From: Chionoecetes opilio | Taxonomy: Eukaryota > Arthropoda > Malacostraca > Decapoda > Majidae | DNA: 64,000 nt | Direction: 5' to 3' | Assembly (NCBI GenBank): GCA_016584305.1 | Contig: JACEEZ010023648.1 | Span: 147,501-211,500 of the forward strand | Shown: piece by piece, positions 10,937 to 21,642 of the stretch | Layout: each line of letters begins with the position of its first letter | Position numbering within the stretch: position 1 is the first letter of the stretch | Position numbers and translations under genes: made by a program | The notes under the pieces: generated by a model | What the model saw: the letters and a program-made list of their open reading frames with translations, nothing else | Database searches by the model: none | Told to the model about the DNA's origin: nothing

Positions 10937-11688
10937 GGTGTAACACGAGTTTCTGCAAATATTGATACAGGTGAAACAACATGTAATTCTAAGCACAAAA
11001 TATTCTATAACGATATGCTTTTTGAAGCTTCCTTTAGACGTGAGATGAAGTTAGAAAAATTAGCGCGGCCAGTAATTTCACCATGGTAGGCGGTTGCCGC
11101 TCGGTGACATTTTGAATGATTTAATCATAATGTTTACTAGTAATGGAGCATTACATTATCTTATAACAATACAATTGGTATTAATGGACATGTTTTTACT
11201 AAATAAGCAGTACATGAGAACAGCAGGGCTGTAATAAACAATACTGTAAAAGGCTAAGTGGCAATGCGTCTGGGCGGGGGAGGAATGAGGGACTAGGCTG
11301 CGAGGCCTCACGCCGATCAGCTGAGTCACGTGTTCCATCCTACCCCTCCCTGACACGATGCCATGTAGCCTTTTACAGCATTGCTTATTACAGCCCTGCT
11401 GTTCTCATGTACTGCTTATTTAGTAATAACATGTCCATTAATACCAATTGTGTTCTTATAAGATAATGTAATGTTCCATTACTAGTAAACATTATGATTA
11501 AATCATTCAAAATGTCACCGAGCGGTAACCGCCCGCCATGGTGAAATTACTGGCCGCGCTAATTTTTCTAACTTCATTTCACGTGTTAAGGAAGCTTCAA
11601 AAAGCAAAACGTTATAGAATATTTTGTGCTTAGAATTACATGTTCTTTCACCTGTATCAATATTTGCAGAAACTCGTGTTACACCCTG
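10934..11688. mobile_element. Foldback element with CAGGGTGTAACACGAG ends
   Basis: Left end CAGGGTGTAACACGAG and right end CTCGTGTTACACCCTG pair along about 330 bp, leaving a GC-rich loop near 11268-11357. TA borders both ends. Within each arm lies the same short coding-like stretch (FYNDMLFEASFRR region) on opposite strands. The two arms differ by scattered substitutions (for example AACAACATG versus AAAGAACATG), so the element is not very recent. No full protein is encoded. Confidence 0.8.
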
Positions 11689-11702
11689 TATATATATATA
11701 TA

Positions 11703-12741
<1,039 letters not shown>

Positions 12742-12779
12742 CTTTATATATATATGTTGATATTCTTAGTTGAAAATAC

Positions 12780-13310
12780 ATCTTGACATTTCAGGGTGAC
12801 AAAGACACTCGTCATTCTTGGGGTTGTTTATGCGCAACGTTTCGCCAAAAGACACTTGGCATCATCAGGCTAAAAATAGTTTAAAAATTAATATAATATA
12901 ATGCTAAAAAGCGAACGTCTAAAAGATTTTTTTTTTTTAAACAATAAAGTAATCCTATATTATCTAAAAATACTAAATAATAAATAAAATACAATTTGTA
13001 CTTAACGGACCTTGGTGTGTATGCTGTCTGAGTTGGCAGAGGACTGAATGAACAATAGTTTGTGGGTAACATTTCGGCTCGTGTGTGGCGATCGAAACGA
13101 GTCGGACAATTGAAACAGTGTGATAATCATTTGAGTATATGTAGTTGGTGTGAAGTGACTTGGTTATTAAGATCAGGGGACAAATGCTTGATGTGTATGG
13201 ATTCTAATAATTTAGTGTCACTAGGGTAGTGTGCCTTGGATAGGATACTAAAGTCATTCATAGAAAAAGGGTGATCTAAATCCTGTGAGTGTGAGCGGAT
13301 TGCAGATTGC
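12780..13310 (-). pseudogene. Penelope-like retroelement, 3' end with GIY-YIG C-terminus
   Basis: The minus strand from about 13310 to 13135 encodes IRSHSQDLDHPF, FSILSKAHYPSDTKLLES, IHIKHLSPDLNNQ. This matches the end of the GIY-YIG endonuclease domain of Penelope-like elements (the H-x2-D / E-S-x-x-I-K-x-L-x-P-x-L-N pattern). The frame ends near 13127. Downstream is an untranslated region with a hammerhead-like motif, where this class normally carries one. Reverse transcriptase is absent: the copy is cut at about 13310, where the 267-aa frame begins on the other strand. Confidence 0.68.
12839..12868 (-). ncRNA. Hammerhead-ribozyme-like motif of the Penelope-like element
   Basis: On the minus strand CTGATGA, a short GCCAA/TTGGC stem and GAAAC occur in the order of a type I hammerhead core. 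Penelope-like elements are known to carry such ribozymes near their ends. I could not draw a clean stem III followed by a cleavable UH dinucleotide, so this copy may be decayed or only the conserved terminal segment of the family. Confidence 0.4.
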
Positions 13311-14088
13311 GAAGGTGAAGAAATGGGTCGACCAGTACGTGCGTCTTCCTTGCACCAGGCCCAATGCACCACGCCAGATGGATGAGCAAGGTCATCTACT
13401 CACCCGGAAGCAGTTCACGCTGACAACGAAGGAGGAGCAAGGCCTCCGGAGCGTCTCCGTATTCACTGCGAAGATTTACAGCAAGGCATGGACGGAGGCA
13501 CCATTGGCATCTGCAGCTCCGCGCAATGATCTCGCGCTGCTCCAGGCTCTGGACTCCTACTCGACCATCAACAAGCCTGTGGCAGAGGCAGCACTGAAGA
13601 TGTTGAGTCACCTTTGGTACTTATCTGAAGAGCTTGTTGCTTTGGCCTTGTTCGATAAGTACGTAACAATCGATGACAAGCGACGGATGCAGGCGGCCAT
13701 CAAAAAAGAGGTAGAGGATGGTGACGAATCTCCATCAAAGCGACCCACACTTCTGGCAAGTGCGATCGCTGGGCGCCGACTCGAAGATTTTGCGACTGCC
13801 CACACCACCAGCTTCTTCAAGAAAATGCACCTGGACAGTGACTTTCTGGATGCAGACCCTGCTGAGTGGCCGGAACATCGTGCCTACCAGGCTGCATTGG
13901 CAGCAGTGCATGGCCTCTGTGTCACAAATGACCACGCCGAGCGGGGCGTCGCCCTTGTTCAGGAGTATAACCGCTTGCTGACACGCAACGAGGATCAGCT
14001 CCAGTTCCTCTTGCAAGTTGTTGCAGACCATCGCCATCTGTACCCTGACGCACGGAAACAAACCCTGGCACAAACTTGGCAACAATGA
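13285..14088 (+). CDS. 267-aa frame of unknown multicopy-type family
   Basis: A long uninterrupted frame rich in charged and helical segments. It begins around IAKVKKWVDQYVRLPCTRP, has a central hydrophobic helix region (residues 85-125) and a KKEVEDGDESPSKRP linker near 140-154. It ends with AVHGLCVTNDHAERGVALVQEY and QLQFLLQVVADHR. Codon usage is much more GC-rich than the surroundings. The nominal start is GTG and the frame is closed upstream by TAG at 13261. A TTGCAG acceptor-like site near 13303 suggests that this is the last exon of a longer gene, or a 5'-truncated piece, since a Penelope-like fragment ends at the same place. The NDHAERG motif resembles the final-helix glutamate region of several transposases, but I cannot assign a family. 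Confidence 0.5.
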   Translation: MSVSGLQIAKVKKWVDQYVRLPCTRPNAPRQMDEQGHLLTRKQFTLTTKEEQGLRSVSVFTAKIYSKAWTEAPLASAAPRNDLALLQALDSYSTINKPVAEAALKMLSHLWYLSEELVALALFDKYVTIDDKRRMQAAIKKEVEDGDESPSKRPTLLASAIAGRRLEDFATAHTTSFFKKMHLDSDFLDADPAEWPEHRAYQAALAAVHGLCVTNDHAERGVALVQEYNRLLTRNEDQLQFLLQVVADHRHLYPDARKQTLAQTWQQ

Positions 14089-14099
14089 GTGGTTGGAAG

Positions 14100-15115
14100 C
14101 CATGAAACCCCCGTTATGAACGGCTAATACTCCCTAAAAGGGAGGGGGACCTTGATGCCAGTGCCTGAGCTCCGGGGGTAAAACTTTGACATCATTGAGC
14201 AGAAGGTAAATCTTACCCGAATTCAATGAAACTTTGCCCAGGGGGTTTTCTCATCAATACGAACAGGTTTCCGGGTGGGGTGCATAAAAATTTGCAATAT
14301 AAAATTTCACCCCTACAGCTAACAACCACCCTAATGGTTAGGTTAGATTTAAGTTATGTAAAGGTTTGGTTTAGGTAATGTTAAGGTTTGGTTTAGGTTA
14401 TGTTAAGGTATAGTTTAGATTATGTTAGACTTAGGGCAGGTTTGGATTAGTTTTTTTTTAGTTATTTAGGTTAAAAAAACTAATTTGATGGTGTGCGATT
14501 GCCCGGTGTAGTGATCTGACTAGCTACCCAGCACAAATAGCTTCCCTGCTGTTTATTTTACCTAAATAACGGTTATAACTCTAAATAACTCTACAAAACT
14601 GAACCCAAACCTAACTTTTATCAAATCTAAACCAAGCCTTACGGGGAGCGTCACACGAATATTTCCGAAAAAAAATCATAATATTCGAAAAAATTATCAT
14701 GCGTAGTTGAACACTTGAGCAAGCTTGTGACAAAGTATTATAAAGAAAGAAGAAAAATTGAAAGACTTATGGCTGATTTTCTCCCCCCCCCCCTCCCCCC
14801 CGAAAAATATCCGTATAGGCAAACTGGCACCTCTCAGTCCCTCTCTGTGAGACAGAGGGTCGTCTCAAGGCCTCAGTAGTGAGGGAGTAGAGGGAGAAGC
14901 CGAGTGTCGCTGCTCGTTTTCGGCTTTCCACCATTCCTGCTCCCTGCAGACTATTTACCATTTATTCAGCGCAGGATTGATCTACCTCACGCTGTCTACC
15001 TCCTCCACCACCATGCTGGGGACATCAAGGCATAAAGTGGCTCAGAGAGAGAGAATGCTGGCTGAAGTTCAGCAAACTGTCCATGCGCGTCTGACAGCTA
15101 GCACCCTTTTGTGAT
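14100..15115. other. Non-coding region with GGTTA-type repeats
   Basis: 14330-14460 contains loosely repeated GGTTTGGTTTAGGTTATGTTAA units, a degenerate relative of the TTAGG telomere-like strings found elsewhere here. At 14643-14656 is GGGGAGCGTCACAC, whose exact complement lies at 16789-16802 in the loop of the palindrome. C-run at 14783-14801. No supported gene. Confidence 0.5.
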
Positions 15116-15612
15116 TAGTACCTTTTGCAAAAGGGGGGACCAGATACCAGCTATGTCATATAGCACTTCAATAGTGATAGAAAGCGTGGCTGCAAGAATA
15201 AACAAACAAACCAGCATCGGCTCAGATTCACTGAGCCTCGGGGTTTAAAGGGTGCGCGGCTTTTTAAACTGCGCGCTTTTAAACCTCTCTACTGAAAAAA
15301 TTGCTTTTTTCCAGTTTTCCTTTAATAACTTCGCCACTACAGTCGGCGCAAAAAAACTTAGGCCAAAAAACCTAGGACGGGAATAACGTTCTTAGCTGAT
15401 TTGACAATTTCGGTGGGAGCGATTTTTTTTTTTTACTTTTTTTGTATATATGGCAGTGCGTTAGGGTGTCTGCTGTAGATTCCTCGCTGTTGCCCACTCT
15501 GTATCTTCCAAGTCATCATAGGAAGAGGTTGTTGTGTTTGGTTCTCCAACCTTCCTACACCCCCATTCGCCCTTCCATTTTCTACCGCCTCCTCCAGGTC
15601 TACTAAAGCATT

Positions 15613-15807
15613 ATGCCGGGCAAATCTCTATCCATTGTGAAGAAGACACATATAGTAACCTTGTATCGAAGTGGGAAAACAATTGGCCAGATAGCGAGGG
15701 AGATGTGTGTTTCCAAACATACCGTCTCGGTGTGGTGCAGGCAGGCGCAAGATGGTGAGTTAGAGACTGTTTTGGCGTGGAAAAAAGGGTCAGGGCGACC
15801 AAGATAA
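15613..15807 (+). pseudogene. Tc1-type transposase N-terminal HTH fragment
   Basis: A 64-aa frame starting MPGKSLSIVKK with a helix-turn-helix block (GKTIGQIAREMCVSKHTVS) and a GSGRPR linker, the GRPR-like motif between the two DNA-binding subdomains of Tc1/mariner transposases. It stops right after GRPR at TAA. The mirror copy continues about 25 residues further, so the stop is a local mutation. Confidence 0.72.
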
Positions 15808-15810
15808 ACT

Positions 15811-16086
15811 TCAAAGAAGACTGATCAACTGCTGAAAATGATTATTGACATCAACAATCCTTTTGAGTAGTTGATCAGTCTTCTTTGAAGTTTTTCTTGG
15901 TCGCCCTGACCCTTTTTTCCACGCCAAAACAGTCTCTAACTCACCATCTTGCGCCTGCCTGCACCACACCGAGACGGTATGTTTGGAAACACACATCTCC
16001 CTCGCTATCTGGCCAATTGTTTTCCCACTTCGATACAAGGTTACTATATGTGTCTTCTTCACAATGGATAGAGATTTGCCCGGCAT
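15811..16086 (-). pseudogene. Tc1-type transposase N-terminal HTH fragment, mirror copy
   Basis: A 91-aa minus-strand frame identical over its first 64 residues to the fragment at 15613-15807, then continuing KTSKKTDQLLKRI before running into the centre of the palindrome. The near identity of the halves indicates recent formation or gene conversion between arms. The DDE domain is missing. Confidence 0.72.
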
Positions 16087-17070
16087 AATGCTTTAGTAGA
16101 CCTGGAGGAGGCGGTAGAAAATGGAAGGGCGAATGGGGGTGTAGGAAGGTTGGAGAACCAAACACAACAACCTCTTCCTATGATGACTTGGAAGATACAG
16201 AGTGGGCAACAGCGAGGAATCTACAGCAGACACCCTAACACACTGCCAAATATACAAAAAAAGTAAAAAAATTCAATCGCTCTCACTGAAATTGTCAAAA
16301 CAGCTAAGGAGCTGCCCTAAGTTATTCCCGCCCTAAGTTTTTTAGCTTCCTAAGTTTTTTTGCGCCGACTGTATTGTACCGAATTAAATAAACAATATAT
16401 CATTGGAAAGAGGAATAAAGATGTGATTTTCTCATCTTCCGTTTTTTTCTTCAATTTAGGTAAATATTTGCAAATAATAGCAAATACATTTACGAGATCC
16501 AAAAAAACAAAAAAAAATGCTACACTTAAGAATGAAATTAAAAATTCTTAAACAATTAATCGTTTAGATACATTGTAATGCATATTTGGTAATTTTTTCA
16601 TCAGTGGAAGTCATTGGATAAGAACGTTATTAAGAGTTGAATTTCTTTAAAAAAAACTGTTAATTATTTTTTTTCAGTTATGTATCGATGTATCGAGCTA
16701 TGGATCTGAAAATGAGCTAGGATTATTTGGCATTAGCACACTTTTGACATAAAAAAAATCATGACAATCCACCGGTAATTAAGAAATGGTGTGACGCTCC
16801 CCATGTCAAAAGTGTGCTAATGCCGAAATAATCCTAGCTCATTTTCAGATCCATAGCTCGATACATAACTGCAAAAATAAATAAACACTGTTATTTTAAA
16901 GAAATTCAACTCTTAATAACTTTATCCAATGACTTGCACTGTTGAAAAAAGGACCAAATACACTACCCTCCCGAGTTTCACGCTATGCGAGTTTCCCGAT
17001 CCTCGAGTTTCGCGCTGAGTCCTAAATTCTTACCATCCCGACTTTCGCGCATTATATCCCCAAGTTTCGC

Positions 17071-17521
17071 TTTTTTTTTTTTTTTTTTTTTTTTTTGGTG
17101 TGTGTGTGTGCCTACAGCGCCGTTAGGCAGTGACCCCCAGGAGTGGGATGGTAGGCCCTGGAGGTTAACTTGAGGGCTGTGATGGTTGGCCCTTGCCCAT
17201 GGTGGCGCAGACAGAATTTCTATAGTGACGCCTGTGATTTAGAGGCTCATGCCACCCCCTGTGTCCTCAGATGCACTCGCAATCGAAGGTAGAGTTAATG
17301 GGCAGCGTGTGGGTGTTCTTAGGCCACTCAACAGTGCAGAGAAAGATTTTAAGTGGATTTTACAGCCCTCATCAAGGATCGAACTCGGATCACCGAGAAC
17401 GCCAGTCGGAGACTTCTTCTTCTTGTGACCTTTTCTGCTTAGTATCACTTTGTAGGGTCTGTCAAGCTCGTGCTCGAGCTTGACATATATCTTGACGCTA
17501 ACCACTCTGCTACCGCCTCCC
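17071..17521 (-). mobile_element. tRNA-derived SINE-like element
   Basis: Minus-strand reading starts with GGCGGTAGCAGAGTGGTTAG (A-box like, 17518-17498) and has a B-box-like GAGTTCGATCC (17386-17376). The body follows, then CGGCGCTGTAGGCACAC, a short (TG/CA) stretch and a poly(A) tail (poly-T at 17071-17096). The box order fits a pol III head. The distance between boxes is larger than in a tRNA, so the head is modified. Related pieces: 18125-18247, 30040-30328, 54483-54690. Confidence 0.58.
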
Positions 17522-18124
17522 ATAAGAGACGTACGGGAGACGTCTTCCTTCCTTCCTGCTTAGTATAGTATTATAATAGGCTTAGTATAGCTTGTAGATT
17601 TGCTTTGTTTTTTCCATTTGTTTGTGTTTTTCTCTACAGGAGCAGCTGGTGTCGCATAAGATAGGTAACACCTCAAAATAAGTAGCACCTTACCGTACAC
17701 CCCCGCCGTTCCTTACTATTTACCACAAAATACTCCTTTATAAGTGATTAACCATGACGTGTGTGGTACTGTGGTTTCTGGAGGTACTGGAGGAGACAGG
17801 AGAGAAGAGAGGAAGGCATTGTGACAGTGTTATTGTCGTATAACACTGTCACACAACCATCAGCTGACAAGATATGTGTCAGGCTCACTCACTCAGACCA
17901 AAACAGCATCCGCTGGGTGACTCCCAACTCAAGCTCAATCTCAAGCTCCTCTCCTCCTTCCTCTTCTCTACGTAATGTTGGCCGAAGCCACCACCCCGGG
18001 AAGCGGGTCACAAACCCTAGGCTAACACCCAGTACCCATTCACTGCTGGGTGGACAGGGGCTTGGGGCATTTTCAGGATATTTTTTGGGGGAAAAAGTGA
18101 GTCTCATAAGCTGTAAAATACGGT

Positions 18125-18215
18125 AGGTACACAGCCCTCCAGTTAACCTCCAGGGCCTACCATCCCACCCCTGGAGGTCACTGCCTAACGGCGCTGTAGG
18201 CACACACACACCATG

Positions 18216-18247
<32 letters not shown>
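18125..18247 (+). mobile_element. SINE-like 3' part with poly(A)
   Basis: Same body and tail as the SINE at 17071-17521 in the opposite orientation, ending in CACACACACC and a poly(A) run of about 30. The 5' head is absent. Confidence 0.6.
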
Positions 18248-18249
<2 letters not shown>

Positions 18250-18756
18250 TACAGGGTTTATAATACCCGAGTTTCGCGATCCGCGAGTTTCGCGCTATGC
18301 CTCTGGAAGAAAGCAAGCGCGAAACTCGGGAGGGTAGTGTATGCATTACAACATATCCAAACGATTCATCTTTTAAGAATTTTGAATTTCATTCTTCTTA
18401 AGTGTTTAGCATTTTGTTAGTTTTTTTGGATCTAGTAAATGTATTTGCTATTATTTCCAAATTTTTACCCAAATTGAAAAAAAACGAATGATGAGAAAAT
18501 CACATCTTTATTCCTCTTTCCAATGATATATTGTATATTAAATTTGGTACAATAGTAGCGAAGTTATTAAAGGAAAACTGGACAATGCAAATTTTTCAGT
18601 AGAGGTTTAAAGGCGCGCACCCTTTAAACCCCGAGGCTCAGTGAATCTGAGCAGATGCTGGTTTGTTTGTTTACTCTCTCAGCCACGCTCTCCATCCCTC
18701 TTGAAGTGTTATATGACATAGCTGGTATCTGGTCCCCCCTTTTGCAAAAGGTACTA

Positions 18757-19976
18757 CAGTTTGCGCGGATAATCACTGCGCACCTCCGAAAAGGGAATGT
18801 TTACACGTATGACGCACCATGTTTATAACAAAATAATGTAGAATATCAACACTTACAATTGTAGTTAGTATTTCGTTGCGTAGCCCTTCCTCTTGATGAC
18901 CCTTTGAAGGCGACGTGGTACACTGTCAGCAAGATTTTGAAGGAACTCAGGCTTAAATTCTTCCCAACACTTTCGGAGCTCTATTTCAAGCTTGGGGAGT
19001 GTAGAGGTGTCACGTGAGCGGAGTTTGCCTTTAATGATGGCCCAAAGATTTTCTATGGGTGATATATCGGGAGAATTACTTGGCCAGTCATCTATTCTCC
19101 CAATCTTGCAGTCATCAAGCCACTGTATCACATCTCGAGCTGTGTGGCAGGATGCTCCATCCTGTTGGAAAATCTGTGCCTGTGTCTTTTCAAAGCAGGC
19201 CTCCAGGTGGTCATTTAAAAGATCAAAATACACCACTTTGTTAACAGTTGTGTTCTTTGGGAAAATAACTAAGTTCCCAATACCATGAAAAGTAAAGTAA
19301 CCCCACACCATTAAACTGGGAGGGTGTTTTGTGGTCTTTCGTGTGTAGCGAGGCTCGGTGGGGTCTGAGCCGGGGCGACGGTACACTTTTGCTGGTCCTC
19401 CTCCACTCACACAAAATGTGCTTTCGTCACTCCACAGCACAGCCCGCCACTTGTCGAGAGGCCAATCTCTGTATTTCTTTGCAAAGTGAAGCCTTTCCTT
19501 CCTTTGGCGGTCATTTATCAGTGGCTTATTCCGCGCCCGGTAACACCTGTAGCCAAGGTCACGTTTCAAAGTTTCCTGTACAGTACGAAGCGACACATTA
19601 CCAGGAAGAGTATGATTTTCCTCCTTCAGTTCTCTGGCTGTAAGGCTAGGATTGGCATCAAGCTGTCGTCTTAACACGTTCCTGGTTCTGTTACACGTTT
19701 TTTTTTGTTTCCCAGGTTGTTTTTTTGGGAGCAGGAGATTCACCTCTCCGCCAGCCTTAAATCGGCGGATCAAATTTTGCACTGTTCTAAGCTTTAGTCC
19801 TTTAAGCTTGCAAATTTCCTTATTATTGATCCCAGCCTTGTAAAGATCAATGATTGCTTGAATCGTTGTGCTATCCGTATGTTTTCCACCCATTATGTAA
19901 TCCAGCAAAAACAGGCAAAAACACGGGATGTAGGGGAACGCTGCAGGCTATAAGTTCAAAATCATGCAAACTGTCA
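18757..19976 (-). mobile_element. Tc1/mariner element carrying an intact transposase
   Basis: The 3' terminus appears to be CAGTTTGCGCGG at 18757, preceded by TA and touching the outer end of the large palindrome. The other terminus is less sure: GCAAACTG near 19966-19975 matches the expected inverted end over 8 bp but is not followed by TA. The roughly 1.2-kb span fits a compact Tc1 element. Confidence 0.6.
18865..19908 (-). CDS. Tc1/mariner transposase, full-length frame
   Basis: A 347-aa uninterrupted frame, the usual length for Tc1-type transposases. Order: a first helix-turn-helix (residues 15-50, with GLKLRTVQNLIRRFKAGG), a basic linker (61-75), and a second HTH (80-120, SLRTVQETLKRDLGY). 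The catalytic domain has D161 (LWSDES), D250 (QQDGASCHTA) and E286 (SPDISPIENLW). By my count 35 residues separate the second D from E. It should bind the element ends and carry out cut-and-paste at TA sites in the nucleus. The likely initiator is the methionine of MGGKHT, five residues into the frame. It is the only transposase in the window with all catalytic residues and no stop, so recent activity is plausible. Confidence 0.9.
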   Translation of the reverse strand: MLDYIMGGKHTDSTTIQAIIDLYKAGINNKEICKLKGLKLRTVQNLIRRFKAGGEVNLLLPKKQPGKQKKTCNRTRNVLRRQLDANPSLTARELKEENHTLPGNVSLRTVQETLKRDLGYRCYRARNKPLINDRQRKERLHFAKKYRDWPLDKWRAVLWSDESTFCVSGGGPAKVYRRPGSDPTEPRYTRKTTKHPPSLMVWGYFTFHGIGNLVIFPKNTTVNKVVYFDLLNDHLEACFEKTQAQIFQQDGASCHTARDVIQWLDDCKIGRIDDWPSNSPDISPIENLWAIIKGKLRSRDTSTLPKLEIELRKCWEEFKPEFLQNLADSVPRRLQRVIKRKGYATKY

Positions 19977-20599
19977 ACCGCCTATGGAGGGAGGAGAGGG
20001 AGGGAAACCCTTCCTCCCACACACCAGTGAGTGTGCAAGATGATGTACGTCGCTGTCAGACATACGATTCATGCCTTCTGCATATTTTTATAGCTTGGGA
20101 AGCAACTTTAAATCTAACTTTAAATTTATTTTGCAGGTTTTAGTAAATAAATGAAATATGAAAGCATTTCTATGTGTAAATCAACCCTTCTGAGTTCAAA
20201 AATGCGAACCATTTTGCTTTATCTCTACTAGAAGTACCCTAACCAGGGTATGGCTTACCCCTAAAATTTACTGTGAAAACCAAATAATGAAAGTCAGCAT
20301 TCAGACAGCTGTATATCAGTTTTTAGTTGATAAAATGTGGTCTATGAGGTTATAAACCCCGGAGAATTCAGAAATCAACACCATTTGGGTCTGTGATATC
20401 GGGAAGTGCTCCAATTCGGGTATGTGATATTTTCCGGGTTAAATCCTATGATAGAAAGCCAGATGATGGGTCGACCTCTAAATATCATTGTATCGCGATG
20501 AAATTTTGCACACAAGGAGAGGAATGCAACACGAGAAAAAGCAGCAGTGTGGAGAAAGGACCAGTGCACTTTGAAATTTTACCCTCTCTTCTTGGACCG

Positions 20600-20740
20600 C
20601 CCTATTATACAGTCATTATATAAACTACTGTGTATCATCTACAGTGGCACATAAAAATCAGTAGTGATACTGTAATTCGTTATATATAGCGCCTGGTGAC
20701 GTTAGGGCAGTTGGCGACTAAAGTGTTATCTACGGTAGTA
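20600..20740. repeat. Half copy of the TAGTCGCC foldback family
   Basis: From about 20610 (TATATAAACTACTGTGTATCATC) to GGCGACTAAAGTGTTATCTA ending CGGTAG at about 20733, the sequence matches the right arm of the foldback at 24566-25722. Confidence 0.65.
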
Positions 20741-20913
20741 TTGATCATTTTCTTTTTTTCTTGTTATCATCTGTTACTAAACCAAACCCCACCTCTAACC
20801 TAATCTGATTTAACCCAACTTAACCGTTTCTGACTGAAATAACAGTGGATTTTCGGTACTGCATGTAATGTCATTATTATACACTTGCGCCATGGGAAAT
20901 GGGGTTCAAAATA

Positions 20914-21642
20914 CACACAACCCTCGTTTTCCCGGACTATTAGGGGGGAACACTGGTCCAGGAATCGCAACAGTCCGAGGCCATTACCCAGCCCCGGACG
21001 TTTATCCTACTCTAGTATTTACTGTCCGGCAACCGCCAATATCAACTACCCCTCCACAGACTTTTACATCACTTTGTTGTTATTGTTTAGGGCTGCGAGG
21101 ATCCCTTGGGGAACACTATGAGCCCTGGTGATGTCCTATGATGCTATCACAGGCACTGTAGTTGACCTGTCTTCCTCAGGAAGGCACAGGTGAGGCGGAT
21201 GACAGCGTGTTGCCGTGAGGGGTGGACGCCAGCAGGGTGGGCAGGTCACAGGTGGCGCCGTTCAGGGTGAGGAGTTGAGAGTGTAGCACTATACGGTGGG
21301 AGTGGAAGCGCGGACAGTGCAGCAGAAAGTGTTCAATAGTCTCCGGAACATTCATGCACCAGGGGCAGTGGGGGTCAAGGGACTGACGGAGGCGGTGCAG
21401 GTGAACCGTGAGTGTCGTGCGCTCAAATGTAAACAATACGACCGCTGAGCATGCTGCCACCTGGCGGGAGGCGCGGACACTGATCAGGGGTGACAGGAGA
21501 CGCTCGGACCGCCGGACAACTTTGTCTATTTACGGACTGGACCAGGCATTTGTCCGGGACTCTGACAAATCCCCGGACCTCGGATTTTGACCGGCAAATC
21601 CAATATCCGGGAAATGGAGGTCCGGGAAAACGAGGGTTGTGT
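20914..21642. mobile_element. Tigger-like element, CTCGATTTCCCGG family, copy 2
   Basis: Ends CACACAACCCTCGTTTTCCC and complement with TA borders. The interior carries, on the minus strand, the longest version of the LINE-derived segment (21176-21460) found in this family. No transposase. Confidence 0.82.
21176..21460 (-). pseudogene. LINE-derived zinc-knuckle segment carried inside a DNA transposon
   Basis: A 94-aa open frame: HLHRLRQSLDPHCPWC, then NVPETIEHFLLHCPRFHSHR. The C-x2-C, H-x4-C arrangement and the TIEHFLLHCP string match the cysteine-rich region after the reverse transcriptase of Jockey/R1-type LINEs. It lies between Tigger-like TIRs and is shared by copies 1, 3 and 4 of the element, so it moves as cargo. 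Whether it is translated is unknown; the frame is open here but rearranged in other copies. Confidence 0.62.

Larger units (their letters stand above)
15340..16371. mobile_element. Palindromic Tc1-like element (inverted dimer)
   Basis: Ends CAGTCGGCGCAAAAAAACTT and complement, bordered by TA (15338-15339 and 16372-16373). The two halves are mirror images around 15855. Each half carries the same N-terminal transposase segment, on plus (15613-15807) and minus (16086-15811) strands. No catalytic domain remains. It inserted in the left arm of the large palindrome; the right arm near 18545-18560 keeps the empty TA site. Confidence 0.88.
16961..18339. mobile_element. TA-flanked TIR element, CCCTCCCGAGTTTCGCG family, copy 1
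   Basis: Ends CACTACCCTCCCGAG and CTCGGGAGGGTAGTG, bordered by TA (16959-16960 and 18340-18341). Repeated GAGTTTCGCG motifs line both termini, in the style of Tigger/pogo TIRs. The interior holds SINE-like sequence at both ends in opposite orientation (17073-17521 and 18125-18247) and about 0.6 kb of other sequence shared with copy 2 (27129-30432). No transposase. The left arm near 16580 preserves the empty site. Confidence 0.85.
15116..18754. repeat. 3.6-kb palindrome (inverted duplication), each arm interrupted by a different transposon
   Basis: Sequence inward from 15116 (TACCTTTTGCAAAAGGGGGG) is complementary to sequence outward to 18754, with a loop of about 50 bp at 16753-16803. Removing the insert at 15340-16371 from the left arm and the insert at 16961-18339 from the right arm leaves arms of about 600 bp each that pair with only scattered mismatches. 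The arms have no long frame. Whether this is a foldback transposon or a segmental inverted duplication is open: no target duplication is visible at its outer ends. Confidence 0.8.
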
